A stretch of 64,000 nucleotides of DNA. It comes from Euryodendron excelsum. Lineage: Eukaryota > Streptophyta > Magnoliopsida > Ericales > Pentaphylacaceae. The DNA lies in contig CM065399.1 in assembly GCA_033060915.1 (NCBI GenBank), positions 14,511,001 to 14,575,000 of the forward strand, in the 5' to 3' direction. A model generated the notes under the pieces. That model had not been told where the DNA came from. It made no database searches and saw only the letters and a list, made by a program, of their open reading frames with translations. Shown here piece by piece: positions 10,816 to 21,714 of the stretch; positions within the stretch are counted from its first letter, which is position 1; each line of letters begins with the position of its first letter. The position numbers were made by a program, and so were the translations under genes.

Positions 10816-12780
10816 GCTGCCCCTCTTTTTCTGTCTTTGCTTGTCAAAGACAGAAAACGATAAAATAAGTGTCTCATTTTGTTCACAAGGACATCGAAGG
10901 GACTGAAGTAGTTGGAAATTGAAATTTTGAGTTTAAAAACTTGATTGTCTTGATTTTTGAAATCTGGAATTTTGAAAACTTGATTTTCAAATCAATTCTT
11001 TCTAAACCAACATTCTAACCAATGGAATGACACTTCTTTAGGGAGATTCAGGGTTTTGAAATTGTTACTTTGAAATTAAAGATGATTTTTGGGAGCTATT
11101 GAAATTGATTTTTTCTTAACTGACATTCTAACTAGTGAAACGACACTCCTTTAGAGAGATTCAGGGTTTTTGAGATTGAAGATGATTTTTTAAATGATTT
11201 TGAAATTGAAGTTGATTATTTGAAATGATTTTGAAAAAACTTTCTATAATTTATGGATTTGGATTTGAATTGGAAGGGTTTGAAAAACCTTTGAAACTTG
11301 GAACGAAACTTTTGAGGAAAAAGTTTGAACACCTAGAATTTTTAAAATGAAACTTTTGAGAAGCAAAGCTTTGGAAGGATAAGGCTCAGGAAACCTGTAA
11401 AATGTTTTTGAGATTAAACTCTTTGAAGGAAGAAGTTAGGAAAATCGAAGAGTGTTTTTTAAGTCAAATTTTTTGATGGAGAAAAGTTAGAAAATCAAGA
11501 CATTGTTTTCGAAACGAAACTTTTTGAGGGAAAAGTTTGAAAAACCGAAAAAATAATTTTGAAATGTAACTTTTTTGAAAGAAAAAGTTTGAAAACATAG
11601 ATCGGTGGAAACCATTTGATAGAGATTCATTTGAACATGAATTTTGAAAACCCTTTTTTTTTTTTAACCCTGAGGGACAGAAAACTTGTTTTGACTTAAA
11701 ACTTGGACTTTTGAAGACAAAATGTATAGAAAATTCATTTTGACTCGAAACTTAAACTTTTGAAGACAAAATGTGTAGAGAATTTGGACTTGAAACTTGA
11801 GCTGTTGAGGACAAAATGTGTAGAAAATTCATTTTGATTGGAAACTTTTGATTTTTTGAAAACAAAACGTTTAAGAAATTAGTTTTGACATGAAACTTAA
11901 ACTGTTGAAGAGAAAATGTTTAGGAAATTCATTTTAACTCGAAATTTGAATTCTTTAAGACAAAATGTTTAGAAAATTCATTTTGACTTGAGATTTGTTT
12001 GACGAAAAATTCATAAAGACTTGTTTGACTTTTGAAAATTGATTTTGAATTCGAAAGAAAGTAAGAGATTTGATGTTTTGAAATTGAAACTTTTTGTACA
12101 AAAAGTCTTGAAAGCTCTTTTGAAATTTTGAGAATTTGTTTTGAAATTGAAGGGAAGCAAGTGCTTTAAATTTTGAAATTGAATTTTTTTGGAAAAGAAA
12201 ACTTTGAGAGCTCTTGAAAATATTTTTGGATTTGTAAGAAAGCAAGCACTTTTGGTTTTTTAAATTGGCTTGGAATGGACAGTTGAGGCTTTTGGTATTT
12301 GAAAACTTCTGAGATTGAAAATGTTTTTGAATTTAAAAGAAGGCAGCAGCTTTCGCTTTTGAAAGATTTTGACTTGGTTTGGTAAGACTTGTACCTTGAC
12401 TTGATCAGGAGCTCTTGAGGTGACTTGAACTTGGCGAGTCATGAGAGATTGTTCTGTGCTTGTAGTTCTTTTGCTTTGAAATTTGAAGTAGAGGAAATTT
12501 GTCTGTCTTTACTTGAGATCTCTAGAAGTTGGAATGCATGATGTTTTCTTGATTGCCGAATTCTACTTTTGTTGAGACATCTTCTAGAGGATTTTGCTTC
12601 TTTGAAGTCGAGTGTCTTGAGTTGGTTTCTAGAGGGGGTGAGGTCTCTTTTAAAATGTTTGAGGCATCTAGAGGGTCAAGCATCTTTGGTGGGTTCTTTT
12701 TGAATGGATTGACTGTTTGAAATTGGAAGGCAGATTTAGGGTGAGACATTACCCCAGTTCTTATGGTTTGGAAAAGGGTT
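10816..12780 (-). mobile_element. 3' internal non-coding region of the Ogre/Tat-like element
   Basis: The segment begins with the polypurine tract next to the LTR. It then runs for nearly 2 kb of low-complexity sequence ('tttgaaaacttt' variants, including a short degenerate set of 'gaaacttttgaggacaaaatg' units at about 11690-11980). No recognisable reverse transcriptase, RNase H or integrase is seen. The few ORFs on either strand are low-complexity Phe/Lys/Ser strings and are not genes. Confidence 0.5.
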
Positions 12781-14340
12781 GTTCAAAGTTGATTGCGAGG
12801 TCGAGGGTGGGTCATTTTCCCAGATTTTATGATTTGAAAAGGTTTCAAAGTTGATTGGAGAGTTGGAACGTTACCTCATTCTTCGTGGTTTGCAAAAAGT
12901 TGTATCAGGGTGGATTGGGAGGTCAATGGTTGGTCATTGCCCCAGTCTTTATTGTTTAAAAAATGTCGGATTAAGCTATTCAAAGTTTACACGGAAAGTT
13001 AGAACGATGTATGTTATACCCATTAATAGATACACAGTTTAAACAAGAATATGGACAAATTTATTTACGAGTTTACACATGGATTGAAATGATACATGTC
13101 ATACTTTTTTACGAATGCTTGTATAGATGCATGTTATACTTGGATATTTAAGGAATGAACAAGATATATAGAAATTAGAATGAATAGCTGTCATACTTTC
13201 TGATAAATGCACCGATTTATGCAAGAATGGAATTGAGTGAATGTCCTATTTAAAAAGTTTTTATAGAGAACACTATCAAATTGTGTAATGGTGGAGGCAC
13301 TTTGTAATTAAAAATCGTCTTACTAAGTGCTTTATTTTAGAATAGTAAGTTTCAGTGTTTTTTAAATTACGTCCACCTCAGCAAGTGGAGCACACAGAAA
13401 GGTCTACGCAGAGAGTGTAAATTGTCCATAGGCAACATTAGCTCATTTTCATTTTATGCTTGGTGAGACTGTTAGGAGAGAATCCCAACTGTCATTCAAC
13501 ATGGATACGACGAAACTATCATTAATGTTTATGTTTATATTTTCGGGTTTTTTTTAAAGTCCTATGTTTATGTGTCAGATTTCTTTTGAAAATGAAATTA
13601 TTTATACATTTATTTTCTTCCAGTAAGCATATAAAAAAAATGATATTTTTTTGACAAGCACCTTCTCATTTCCTTTTTTCACTTTACTTTATTTTTTTAT
13701 TTTTTTCTTTCGTTTTTTTTTTTTAACGTAAATCTAAGATCCAAATATAACATAAATGTCCCTTGAATGCTAAAGAAATTTTTCACAACGGTAGTATAAA
13801 AATCTCGCCCCCTCGTGAAAATCAATGAAATGGAAAATATGGTGTACGCAGTTATATAGTGGTTGGTTGTGGGTAGGGCTTTAAAATAAACCAAGGTACT
13901 CATGTTCAGCTCCTTAAAACTTCGTTTGAGATTAATTTGTTATGTAAACAAATTAAAGTTGAATACATTTTAAAGCTTGTTAAATTTCTAGATTTGTTTC
14001 GAATTCAACTCGTTAAGTTTATATACACTAAAATATTCACGTTACTCGAACTCAGCTCGTGATCAAATCGATTAAAGCTTGTTTGAGATAGGTTCAAAAG
14101 TCAAAAAGTTAAACTTGAACATATTTTCTATCTCGTTGAGGTGTTCAAATCAAACTTGAACACCTCACTGTTCGGCGCGGCTAGGCTTGTTTGTATCCTT
14201 AGTTGTGGATAACTTGATTTTGTATGAAAATACTTGGAAAGTTTCCTGATTTGCAGTCTTAGTTTTAGCTCACCTCGTAACATGATTTTGTATGAAAATT
14301 CTTCATAAATTTTCTGCTCAGATAGCATTATTGCTTCCAT
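12781..14340. other. Intergenic, no gene recognised
   Basis: AT-rich sequence with short repeats of a 'tgtatgttatacc' type (about 13000-13200) and T-rich runs near 13700. Between 13890 and 14180 there is a patch of 'aactcgttaag / cgaactcagctcg / gttcaaatcaaacttgaac' sequence. It resembles the ends of common plant TIR elements with AGCTCG-rich termini, but complete ends or a target duplication could not be defined. Confidence 0.4.
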
Positions 14341-14576
14341 GACTCATGAGGTTCATTGTAAATTCTCTTTTTTTTTTTTGGGTAGAGTAAAACTTTCTTA
14401 CAAAAAGTAGAGGAGGACATTAATATAATAACATGCCCATAAACATTGCTTGGGGACCAAGGAGAGCTAAAAATGAATGAAGTGTTCATACTGGCAAGTC
14501 TTCTACTCCGAGTGACTTCGTCCCTAAGAAAACGAACTACGAGTAAAGGCTTTACCAACCATTAATCGCATGGCTC

Positions 14577-14589
14577 TCTATATATATTT
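14577..14589 (+). promoter_or_regulatory. TATA box of the His/Gly-rich gene
   Basis: The run 'tctatatatattt' lies about 70 bases before the chosen start codon, leaving room for a leader of about 35-40 bases. The duplicated copy near 23881 has the weaker 'ctatgtatattt'. Confidence 0.65.
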
Positions 14590-14647
14590 GAAGCTCTTTC
14601 TTCTTCCAAGCTCTCTATACAGAATTGGATATAAACACTTCGTGAAA

Positions 14648-14950
14648 ATGTCTGGGTGCGGAAATCATCATCATCCACACGGTCTCATTCCTCATGGCTG
14701 GGGACACCACGGCCACCATCACGGGCATGGTGGCGGTCGTGGTGGAGGACATCAAGGAGGTCACGGCTGGGGACACCATGGCCATGGAGGAGGACATCAC
14801 GGTCACGGCTGGGGACATCATGGTCACGGAGGGGGAGCTCCTGGTTGTCATGGCGAAGGGCACCACGGGCATGGAGGTCACGGCAGGGGATGCTATCATC
14901 TTATTGTAGTTTATAAGCACCATACCCCTCAAATTATCACTACTGAGTAG
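14648..14950 (+). CDS. Small histidine/glycine-rich protein, probable metal binder
   Basis: An intronless ORF of 100 residues. The start chosen is the ATG at 14648 (protein begins MSGCGNHHHPHG). An in-frame ATG lies at 14570, but it falls before the TATA box, and the same ATG context is conserved in the second copy at 23980. Residues 1-80 are repeats built from GWGHHGHGGG-type units, with about 30 His in total, four Cys (residue 4 and three towards the end) and almost no acidic residues. The last 20 residues (after RGCYH) are ordinary, with LIVVY and a TTE end. There is no signal peptide or membrane segment. Proteins of this make-up usually bind Zn, Ni or Cu, but that is inference from composition. 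The exact family is not recognised. A GA microsatellite lies in the presumed 3' region (about 15018-15048). Confidence 0.7.
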   Translation: MSGCGNHHHPHGLIPHGWGHHGHHHGHGGGRGGGHQGGHGWGHHGHGGGHHGHGWGHHGHGGGAPGCHGEGHHGHGGHGRGCYHLIVVYKHHTPQIITTE

Positions 14951-15017
14951 ATTCAACCAAGTGCCTTTACCTATTACCCCTGAATTTTAGAAATCCTTCG
15001 CTTTGCTGTTTATGAAA

Positions 15018-15048
15018 TGAGAGAGAGAGAGAGAGACAGAGAGAGATT
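15018..15048 (+). repeat. GA microsatellite
   Basis: Run of GA dinucleotides with one interruption, downstream of the His/Gly-rich gene, probably in its 3' untranslated region. Confidence 0.8.
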
Positions 15049-15439
15049 TTATCGTTTGTTTAGCTTGTGTATTGTGCCAAGTATTGTACCTGTTTCAGTT
15101 GTTTCAATTGTCCTGTAACAAAATAGATAGTGTAATGCAGTAATATATATCTAAGATGCACATGTAAATTTTCCAGTTTGTGTTTGTTTCACTTTATTCC
15201 TTAATGCTATATTTAGAATCCGGATTTATCCAGAAAAAAACAAAGAAAAATAACAAGATAGGAAAAAGAGAACAAAATAAAAAAAAAAATTTTTTTTTTT
15301 TTTTTTTCGATCACCAAATCTTTAATCCAAACATAGAGTAAATTATTTAAGGAATAGAATCCATACTTGCACTTAACATGCTTATGTTCCCATAATTCTT
15401 TAGCTCAAGCAAAAATAGAACATCAAAGACAAAACTCCC

Positions 15440-15526
15440 TGATCTCCATCTATTGTATAGAAATGATGGCTGACAGCTCTGATCTCTACCAGCTGGTTGG
15501 CTGCAATATCTTTTAAGTTCACCAGT
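15440..15526 (-). pseudogene. Broken last exon of a GRXS15-like glutaredoxin
   Basis: On the minus strand an acceptor (TGTAG) is followed by ACTGGTGAACTT and then a stretch ending in 'gatattgcagccaacc'. It aligns with the last exon of the glutaredoxin copy at 24253-24312 (TGELKEKLKD...). About 8 bases are missing after the GEL codons, which shifts the frame. The exon that should lie next to it (coding WPTFPQIF...) is absent: about 120 bases of unrelated T-rich sequence take its place, although intron sequence beyond (15700-15880) still matches 24660-24830. This is therefore a relic left by a segmental duplication. Confidence 0.75.
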
Positions 15527-15899
15527 CTACAGGACAGACCAAACCAGTCGATTGTAGGGATGGGCTAGTTGTTATCTTTGTTTTTTTTTTTTTTTTTTTT
15601 GTTTCATTTGTGTTCTCCTCCTCTTTATATTCCAGACCAAAACAAAAACAAAAAAATTCTTGACCAGATCAAACGCTCCATTGTGGATGTTTGACACAGA
15701 TCACATCCCGAAAAATTCAATTAAGATTTGACCATACTTATGAACTAACACACTAAGCTATCCTTTAAGATAGATATGCATATACCTCCATTACAATAGG
15801 CAACATGGACTAAAAGTTTAACTGATGAAAATGGCACGAATTGAAGTTGATAAATTAAAATTTGTCTAAACACATTCGGATGGCTATGTATTCCAGCAG

Positions 15900-17161
15900 A
15901 AACAAGTCATCTATAATAGAGTAGCAGTAATAGGTGAATCCAGATCTTCTACCTCCTTAGTATGCCTCCTTCTCTGTCCCCTCAGTTTTATTGGTCCACA
16001 TTATTAATGCAATAACTATAAAAATTTATTACTAAAAAAACTTTTATTTTTACATATTTTTGTATTTATCACATTAATGATGTAAATCAATGATAATGAG
16101 GGGGCAAAGAAGAAGGCATACGAAGAGAACAAATGATTTGGGTTTTGTAATAGGTGCTACGCCATGAGTTTAAATAGTCTGCACTAAGCAACAAAAAACA
16201 AGACAATTTCCAAAACAATAAAAACGAAAAAGAATTAGTACAACTAAGAACTTTGTCAAATTTAAATCATGAAATATAGCAACTCAAAGAAGAGAGCACA
16301 CTATATTGCTATTTTATTTTGCTTTATTTTCTTTCGTTGAGTTGTTGGGGGAGCGGAAAGAGACTGAACGGCAAACAAAATTGACCTTCAGCTGCATTTA
16401 CAATTACAGATAATTAGGAAGGGGAATGCAGGTCTCTTTCTTCTTCTCATCTCGCTCACCCACATACAGAGTTATTATCCACCTTAAAAACAACCCAAGA
16501 AAACGGTACAATAGCCAATGGAAAGGTTCAATACAATGTGAATATCATTTTCTGTTAAACCTCAGAAGAAAGGTAATAGAAAAATTTTTGCGATGGGACT
16601 ACTGATATGGTTATCAAATATCTCATCCAGAAGGAATGCGAAGCTTTTAAGTCTCACAGCTAGGATTACCTGGTTATGGCCAAATTTCTGTAGTCAGAAG
16701 TTAATTTCTAGTTACACAAAATGACTCCAGCAAATTCAATGTACAGTAAACTTTAGTTTTGTCCAGCCACTAATTTATAGGAATTCTAAAAAGTGAAAAA
16801 AAAAAAAAGAAATAAACTACATTAACAGTAATGTTGACAGACGTTATCAAAATCAGTACGCTTATGTTGTAAATGTGATACATACCTGAAGAATAATGAA
16901 CACTGAAAGTTAGGGATGAATAAATAGAAATGGGAAAAAATGGTACTTGTTCTTCCCCCTCGGTGGCCTTCATAGTCCGTGTTGCTTGGTAATTATGTCC
17001 TACGCAATGAGCGAAACCAAACTCTCAACATATGAAGGTTGTACATTAAGGTAAAAACGAGGAATCATCGGATACTTGAATGTAGAATCCTTTGGAGGTA
17101 TAAAATTAGATCTGATCCATTCTGTAATACAATATCACCATTCTTCGCAAAACTCAAAGGC
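15900..17161. other. Intergenic, no gene recognised
   Basis: AT-rich sequence without a convincing ORF or splice-linked exons. No counterpart of the upstream glutaredoxin exons found at 24-26 kb could be identified here. Confidence 0.5.
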
Positions 17162-19527
17162 TGACACGACCCTGATTTTTATTTTATATTATTCTAAAAT
17201 TTTAAATACATCCTAATAATTTTAATATTTTAATTTGAGAGTTTTTAGCCATGTGGTGTCAAATTATCGTATTGTTGTGAATCAATGATTATAGAATTAG
17301 TGGGAGACATCAATGATGGTGAATTTGTGGGAGATATCAATGATGTGAATCAACGATGTTGAAATTCTTTCTTCTTCTTGTAGAATTCCTTCTGCTCTTT
17401 TGTATTTAAATTCAAGAGATTCAGATACAAATAATAGATCGGGCAGAAGAAGATACTACAAGGATAGAGGAGGAAACAGAGACTTTGGTGGTTTCATTGT
17501 GATTCTTGCAGCAAGGGAGAGAAGAGAAAGAGACTTAATTGCAATTTTGGTTACTGCCTTAAAGGTAAGTGACCTATGACATTGTATAGCTATGCTGTGA
17601 GATAATCACTATAATATTTGTATGGTTCTTGCAGTCACAATGTATATTTTGTATTATAACCTAGTTATTCATGGAGAAGAACATTATGGCTCGGCAAGAG
17701 GCGTGGCTAGGAACACTGTGCGTATAGATTGGAGTATGTTAGTGTAGATGAAGTGATCTATTTCTTGTTTCTATATTATTAGTCTTGATTTTGATAACAT
17801 TAAAGGTGTTGGGTTTTGAATACATTAATTGGTTGAATTGGATGTTGTAAGGTTTGGAGGCGTTGAAATGAGTAATTGTTGGGTTCCATGGGCAGCCATG
17901 GCTGCCATGTGAAGTGACAGTGTCGGCCAACTAGGGTAGAAGAGAGAGAAACGGGTAGTTCAGAAATAAGAATGAAATAAGTAAAGAATGAAGGAACAGG
18001 AAAAGGAAAAGTTAATGAAAAAGTGAAAAACCATAGTTGCAGAAACTTGAATCTGTTCGGGAGAAGAAGACGAATTGATCAAATTATCTAGTGTGGTCAA
18101 GTGTTGGTGTTTGGTTCACCTTGGTGATTTCGTGCAGTCGGTTAGAGTTTTAATTATAAGTCAGTCCTTCGATGTGTAGATTTTAAACTTAAATTTTGTT
18201 TTATTTAATTTCAACCGTAGAGTATATTTTAATATTAGACTTTCACTTTGTAATTAAGGTAGCACTCGATAGTTTCACGTGGTATTTTTAAGTCCACATT
18301 TCTTAGACATCAGGTGAGTGATATGTCTTGCTAGTATGAAATTTTTAAATTTAAGCTCATGCATATGAGATTTATAAATAATAATTTTAATTATCACAAG
18401 CATTTATTTTAGTGAAAAACAATGTGTTATTTTGATATGAGAAAAATTATTACTTTTAATAATGAGTATGAGTTGAGATTATTATATATTGCTTTTAAGA
18501 GAAATGCAATATTTTATTATTTGAGAAAGAGAATTGTAAATTGAGAAGATTTTTTTTTTTTTAGAGATCTTGTCTATTCTTTTGAGAAAGTAATTTTATT
18601 CATGCTTTAAGATTATTTATTAAGATGGTGCAAACTTTATGACATTGTGCTTGAGACCATTTATGAGAAGTTCAGAGGATACGTCCTCTCTTTGAGGTGA
18701 CTCTGACAACTAGGGGATAAACTTAGTTCTTAACGATTGTAGGATGATCTCAATTGGATCGACTTAGGAAAAAGACTCAAGCGCCACCTAATGTGTCTCT
18801 TAAGTGCGAATTCATTAGGCTGAAGCCCTAAAATAAGATTTGACATTGAGATTTGAAATGTTATTTTTGACTTCCTGAGTTATTTCACTTATCATTTTTG
18901 CGAGTATTATTTATATTCTAAGAGATGATATTTTGCTCCCATTTTGAGTTATAAGATGTTAAGAGATGATTTTGCTTCACCATTGAAATTGTAAGATTAC
19001 TTGTTTTACTAAAGCATACAAAGTATATAATTGTGCATTGGGAAAGTTTTTTAAAAAGTTCTTTCAACTCATTATTCGGTATATGGCAAATTATATTTTT
19101 AATTATCAAGTATATTATTATAAAGCTTATCATTTACTGAGTTGTGCACTGAGACTCATATTGTAAAACATTTCAAGTGAACGAGTTGGTCGCTAGAGTT
19201 GGACTTGGAATCGGAAACCTTTGATTACCTCCATAGGTTTTCTTATTGACTTCCGTTATTAGACAAATTTGATTTAGTTATCTATTTGGATATGTAAGCG
19301 ATTTATTTTCTGATAGTATTTAGAGATGATTTTATTATTGCATTAATTGGAGATGAATTTTTGTTGAGATGAACGATGATTCTAGTTGTTTTGATTTAAT
19401 TGATAAAGAGGTATTATTGCTAGCATGGCATTTTATTGTTTATGTTATTTAAACAGGTTTTAGACTTTCGTGAGGGTTAAGGTTCCTTGACTCTCAGACT
19501 GATCTCATCCCTAAGTAGGGTGTGACA
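17162..19527 (+). mobile_element. Degenerate solo LTR, Ty3/gypsy-like
   Basis: The segment starts TGACACGACCCTG and ends AGGGTGTGACA, inverted LTR-type ends about 2.4 kb apart. The interior has no coding capacity. Its right part has phrases typical of plant Ty3/gypsy LTRs ('gagttgtgcactgagactca', 'gagttggtcgctagagttgg'). No clean target-site duplication was found at the ends, and no internal region is attached, so it is probably an old solo LTR. Confidence 0.55.
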
Positions 19528-19673
19528 GACACCCACCAAATAACATAGGCCTTGCCATATACACTAATTTGAGCAATTTTGTCCATCATTCTCTCACGCC
19601 ATACTCTTTCATTACCCATAATTCAGCCCAATAATTGTAATCGGTGCTAACTATACAGAGGCATTGTTCTACA

Positions 19674-20376
19674 ACACCTATAGAGAATAGCGAAAAGCCA
19701 TCTCCACCATTTGGTTGTGGCAACTCCGAACATGCCAATCCCAACTGGATATCACAATCCAATGGAGAGCTCCATTAGCATGTTTACTGCACTTGCTGAG
19801 AAACACATATTGATTATAGCCTTGAATCCTTCTCCAAGAATCCTTCCTTCCTTATCGTGTAAGGGTAACCAGGACCAATTTGTAATCGTCGCTTGAATTA
19901 TCGTAACCAAGCCCACACGACTTAAGATCACCAAACCCATCCCGGAAATCAACAGGATTACCATCGGCCGATCTCAAATCAGGTAGCCTTTTTGATTCTC
20001 TAGTAGAGGGATTCCAAAAGTAAACATCCCAAGTAGCCACACAAACCAGCCCATCACAAGAACCTGCTATCCGAAAATTGTGAATATAACTATTGTCCAG
20101 AAAATTAAGGTCTGCGAATTGAAAAGAGGGTTCAGAGAAAATCGAATTCAGAGAACAAGAATGGTAATGGAGAGCATGTTCTGAAGAACTGAAAATTACG
20201 TTCTTGAATTTCGCTGAAACTTTGAGGTGATTGTTGATAAACTGTGGGTCAGAAATTAAGGATCGCCATGACTTGTTCACCAACTTGAATCGAAGGAGAG
20301 ATTTCACGGGGGTCGTGAGAAAATGTCGATGACGATGAATTCGAAGGAGAGATTTCATAAATTTTAGTATTTTCAC
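19674..20376 (-). pseudogene. F-box/FBA-type protein pseudogene
   Basis: Minus-strand reading with strong resemblance to plant F-box proteins of the FBA/kelch-like group, the substrate receptors of SCF ubiquitin ligases. Visible parts are the second half of an F-box (PVKSLLRFKLVNKSWRSLIS), the motif SCDGLVCV, then FWNPSTRESKRLP and GLGYDNSSDDYKLV. The front of the F-box is missing. In its place is a short duplicated stretch (the bases coding KSLLR occur twice, near 20280-20300 and 20340-20360). The frame stops at a TAA at 19852-19854. Reading on in the same frame gives KDSWRRI and then NGALHWI, both typical of this family, before a final stop near 19674. It is a decayed gene with a damaged N-terminus, an internal stop and probably a deletion after YKLVLV. 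Confidence 0.8.
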
Positions 20377-20399
20377 ACTATACTTGTTTGTTTTTTATT

Positions 20400-21170
20400 A
20401 ATTTGATTCTAGATTACAAATATATTAGTTTCCCCACTGAATCTCACTAACTCATTATTATTTGCTCAACCCTCTATTCAAAATTTTGAATCTCAACCCT
20501 CTATTTTAAAATTAGAATAATACATGTTAAATTAAAATATTTTTACTTATTCAATATTTAATTTATATTATTAAAATACCATATCTAAATTTGATCTTTA
20601 TCATTTAACTTTTTAACAATTCTAATTTTTGTCTTTTAAGTTTTCTTCAAATTGATCTAATATTCCAGCATTTTAATTCTTTATTTTCATTCTTGTACAT
20701 ATTAGTTTAGTTGATATATACACGTACATATATACATAAATTATATGTCTTATTTGAAAGCTGGAAGCTAAATTAGAAATATGGAGAAACTTAGGAACTT
20801 TTTTGTTTTCAAAATTTTTCGCCAAATGCAAATCTGTCAATCTATTTTACGCCGAAGTGGTATTGTATTGTCTATCTTCTATAACTGTCAAGCATTTGGG
20901 TTTGTTCCATCATTTCTTTTTATTTTTGTATATTTAATGGGTGGCTTACTTAAAAAAATTTTGAGCAATCAGAACCAATTGTACTAAAAAAAACATTGGG
21001 AGAGAGAATAACTTCCTACGAACCATTGTCTGACCAGCTTGCATGTCAAAGTGGTGACTTAATAACCACTTTAATTAGATGTCTTTAGCTTGCTAGCACT
21101 TAATTAGGACTCGTTTGACATGCGGATAGCAGCATAGTAGAATAAGATTTTATTATTACACAATTATTTG
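20400..21170. other. AT-rich intergenic, nothing recognised
   Basis: AT-rich sequence. A 68-residue ORF (20781-20987, plus) has no recognisable motifs and is likely chance. Confidence 0.5.
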
Positions 21171-21177
21171 TTTTAGA

Positions 21178-21714
21178 GTTAATTACACTTTACACTCTTG
21201 TACTTTACACCGAATCTCATTTTAGGATCTTTACTTTTAACTATAACAATTAAACCCTTACATTTTTAATTTGTTGCAATATCAACCTTCTGTTTGAAAA
21301 ATTAACATAAAATTCGCATGTAATAATCACATAGCCTTGGAACAAATATGTAAAATTTTAAAAAAAATTCATCCCAAAGACTCACGTATATTGCACATGA
21401 GTTAAATTGCGAATTTTATATGAACCTAATTATACTATCTACGTCACAAAATTAATTATACTCATGATTTTTTAGTGATTTAAGAGGAGTTTGTAGTAGA
21501 TTATAACGAAGAAATATGATTTTGCATTTTTGTTTTTTAAAAAATGCAACATACTTGTTATATGCGAATTTTTCATTTATTCTCTAAATGGGAGTTAGCA
21601 TAAAGTTAAAATTGCAATAAATTAGAAGAGTAAGGGCTTGATTGTAACTATTGGAAGTGAAGGTCCTAAGATAAATTTTTTATAAAGTGCAAGGAGCAAA
21701 GTATAATTATTAAC
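21178..21714. mobile_element. Non-autonomous TIR element (Mutator-like candidate)
   Basis: The left end 'gttaattacactttacactc' and the inverted right end 'gttaataattatactttgctcc' begin terminal inverted repeats that stay alignable for about 110 bases ('ttaggatctttacttttaactat' against 'ttaggaccttcacttccaatagt'). The total is about 540 bases with no ORF. The flanks 'tatttgttt' and 'tatttgtat' could be a 9-bp target duplication if the left end lies four bases further out. Nine bases and long TIRs would fit a Mutator-like MITE. Confidence 0.65.

Noticed and set aside
11955..12245. 96-residue minus-strand ORF and similar ones nearby
   Set aside because: Phe/Lys/Ser/Gln low-complexity translation of a repeat tract.
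13890..14180. Complete TIR element with AGCTCG-rich ends
   Set aside because: Matching ends and a target duplication could not be defined, so it is described only as possible repeat debris.
14570..14647. Upstream in-frame start of the His/Gly-rich protein (extra 26 residues)
   Set aside because: This ATG lies before the TATA box, so it would not be in the transcript.
14615..14956. 113-residue ORF antisense to the His/Gly-rich gene
   Set aside because: It is the mirror of a low-complexity coding repeat and has no promoter or family motif of its own.
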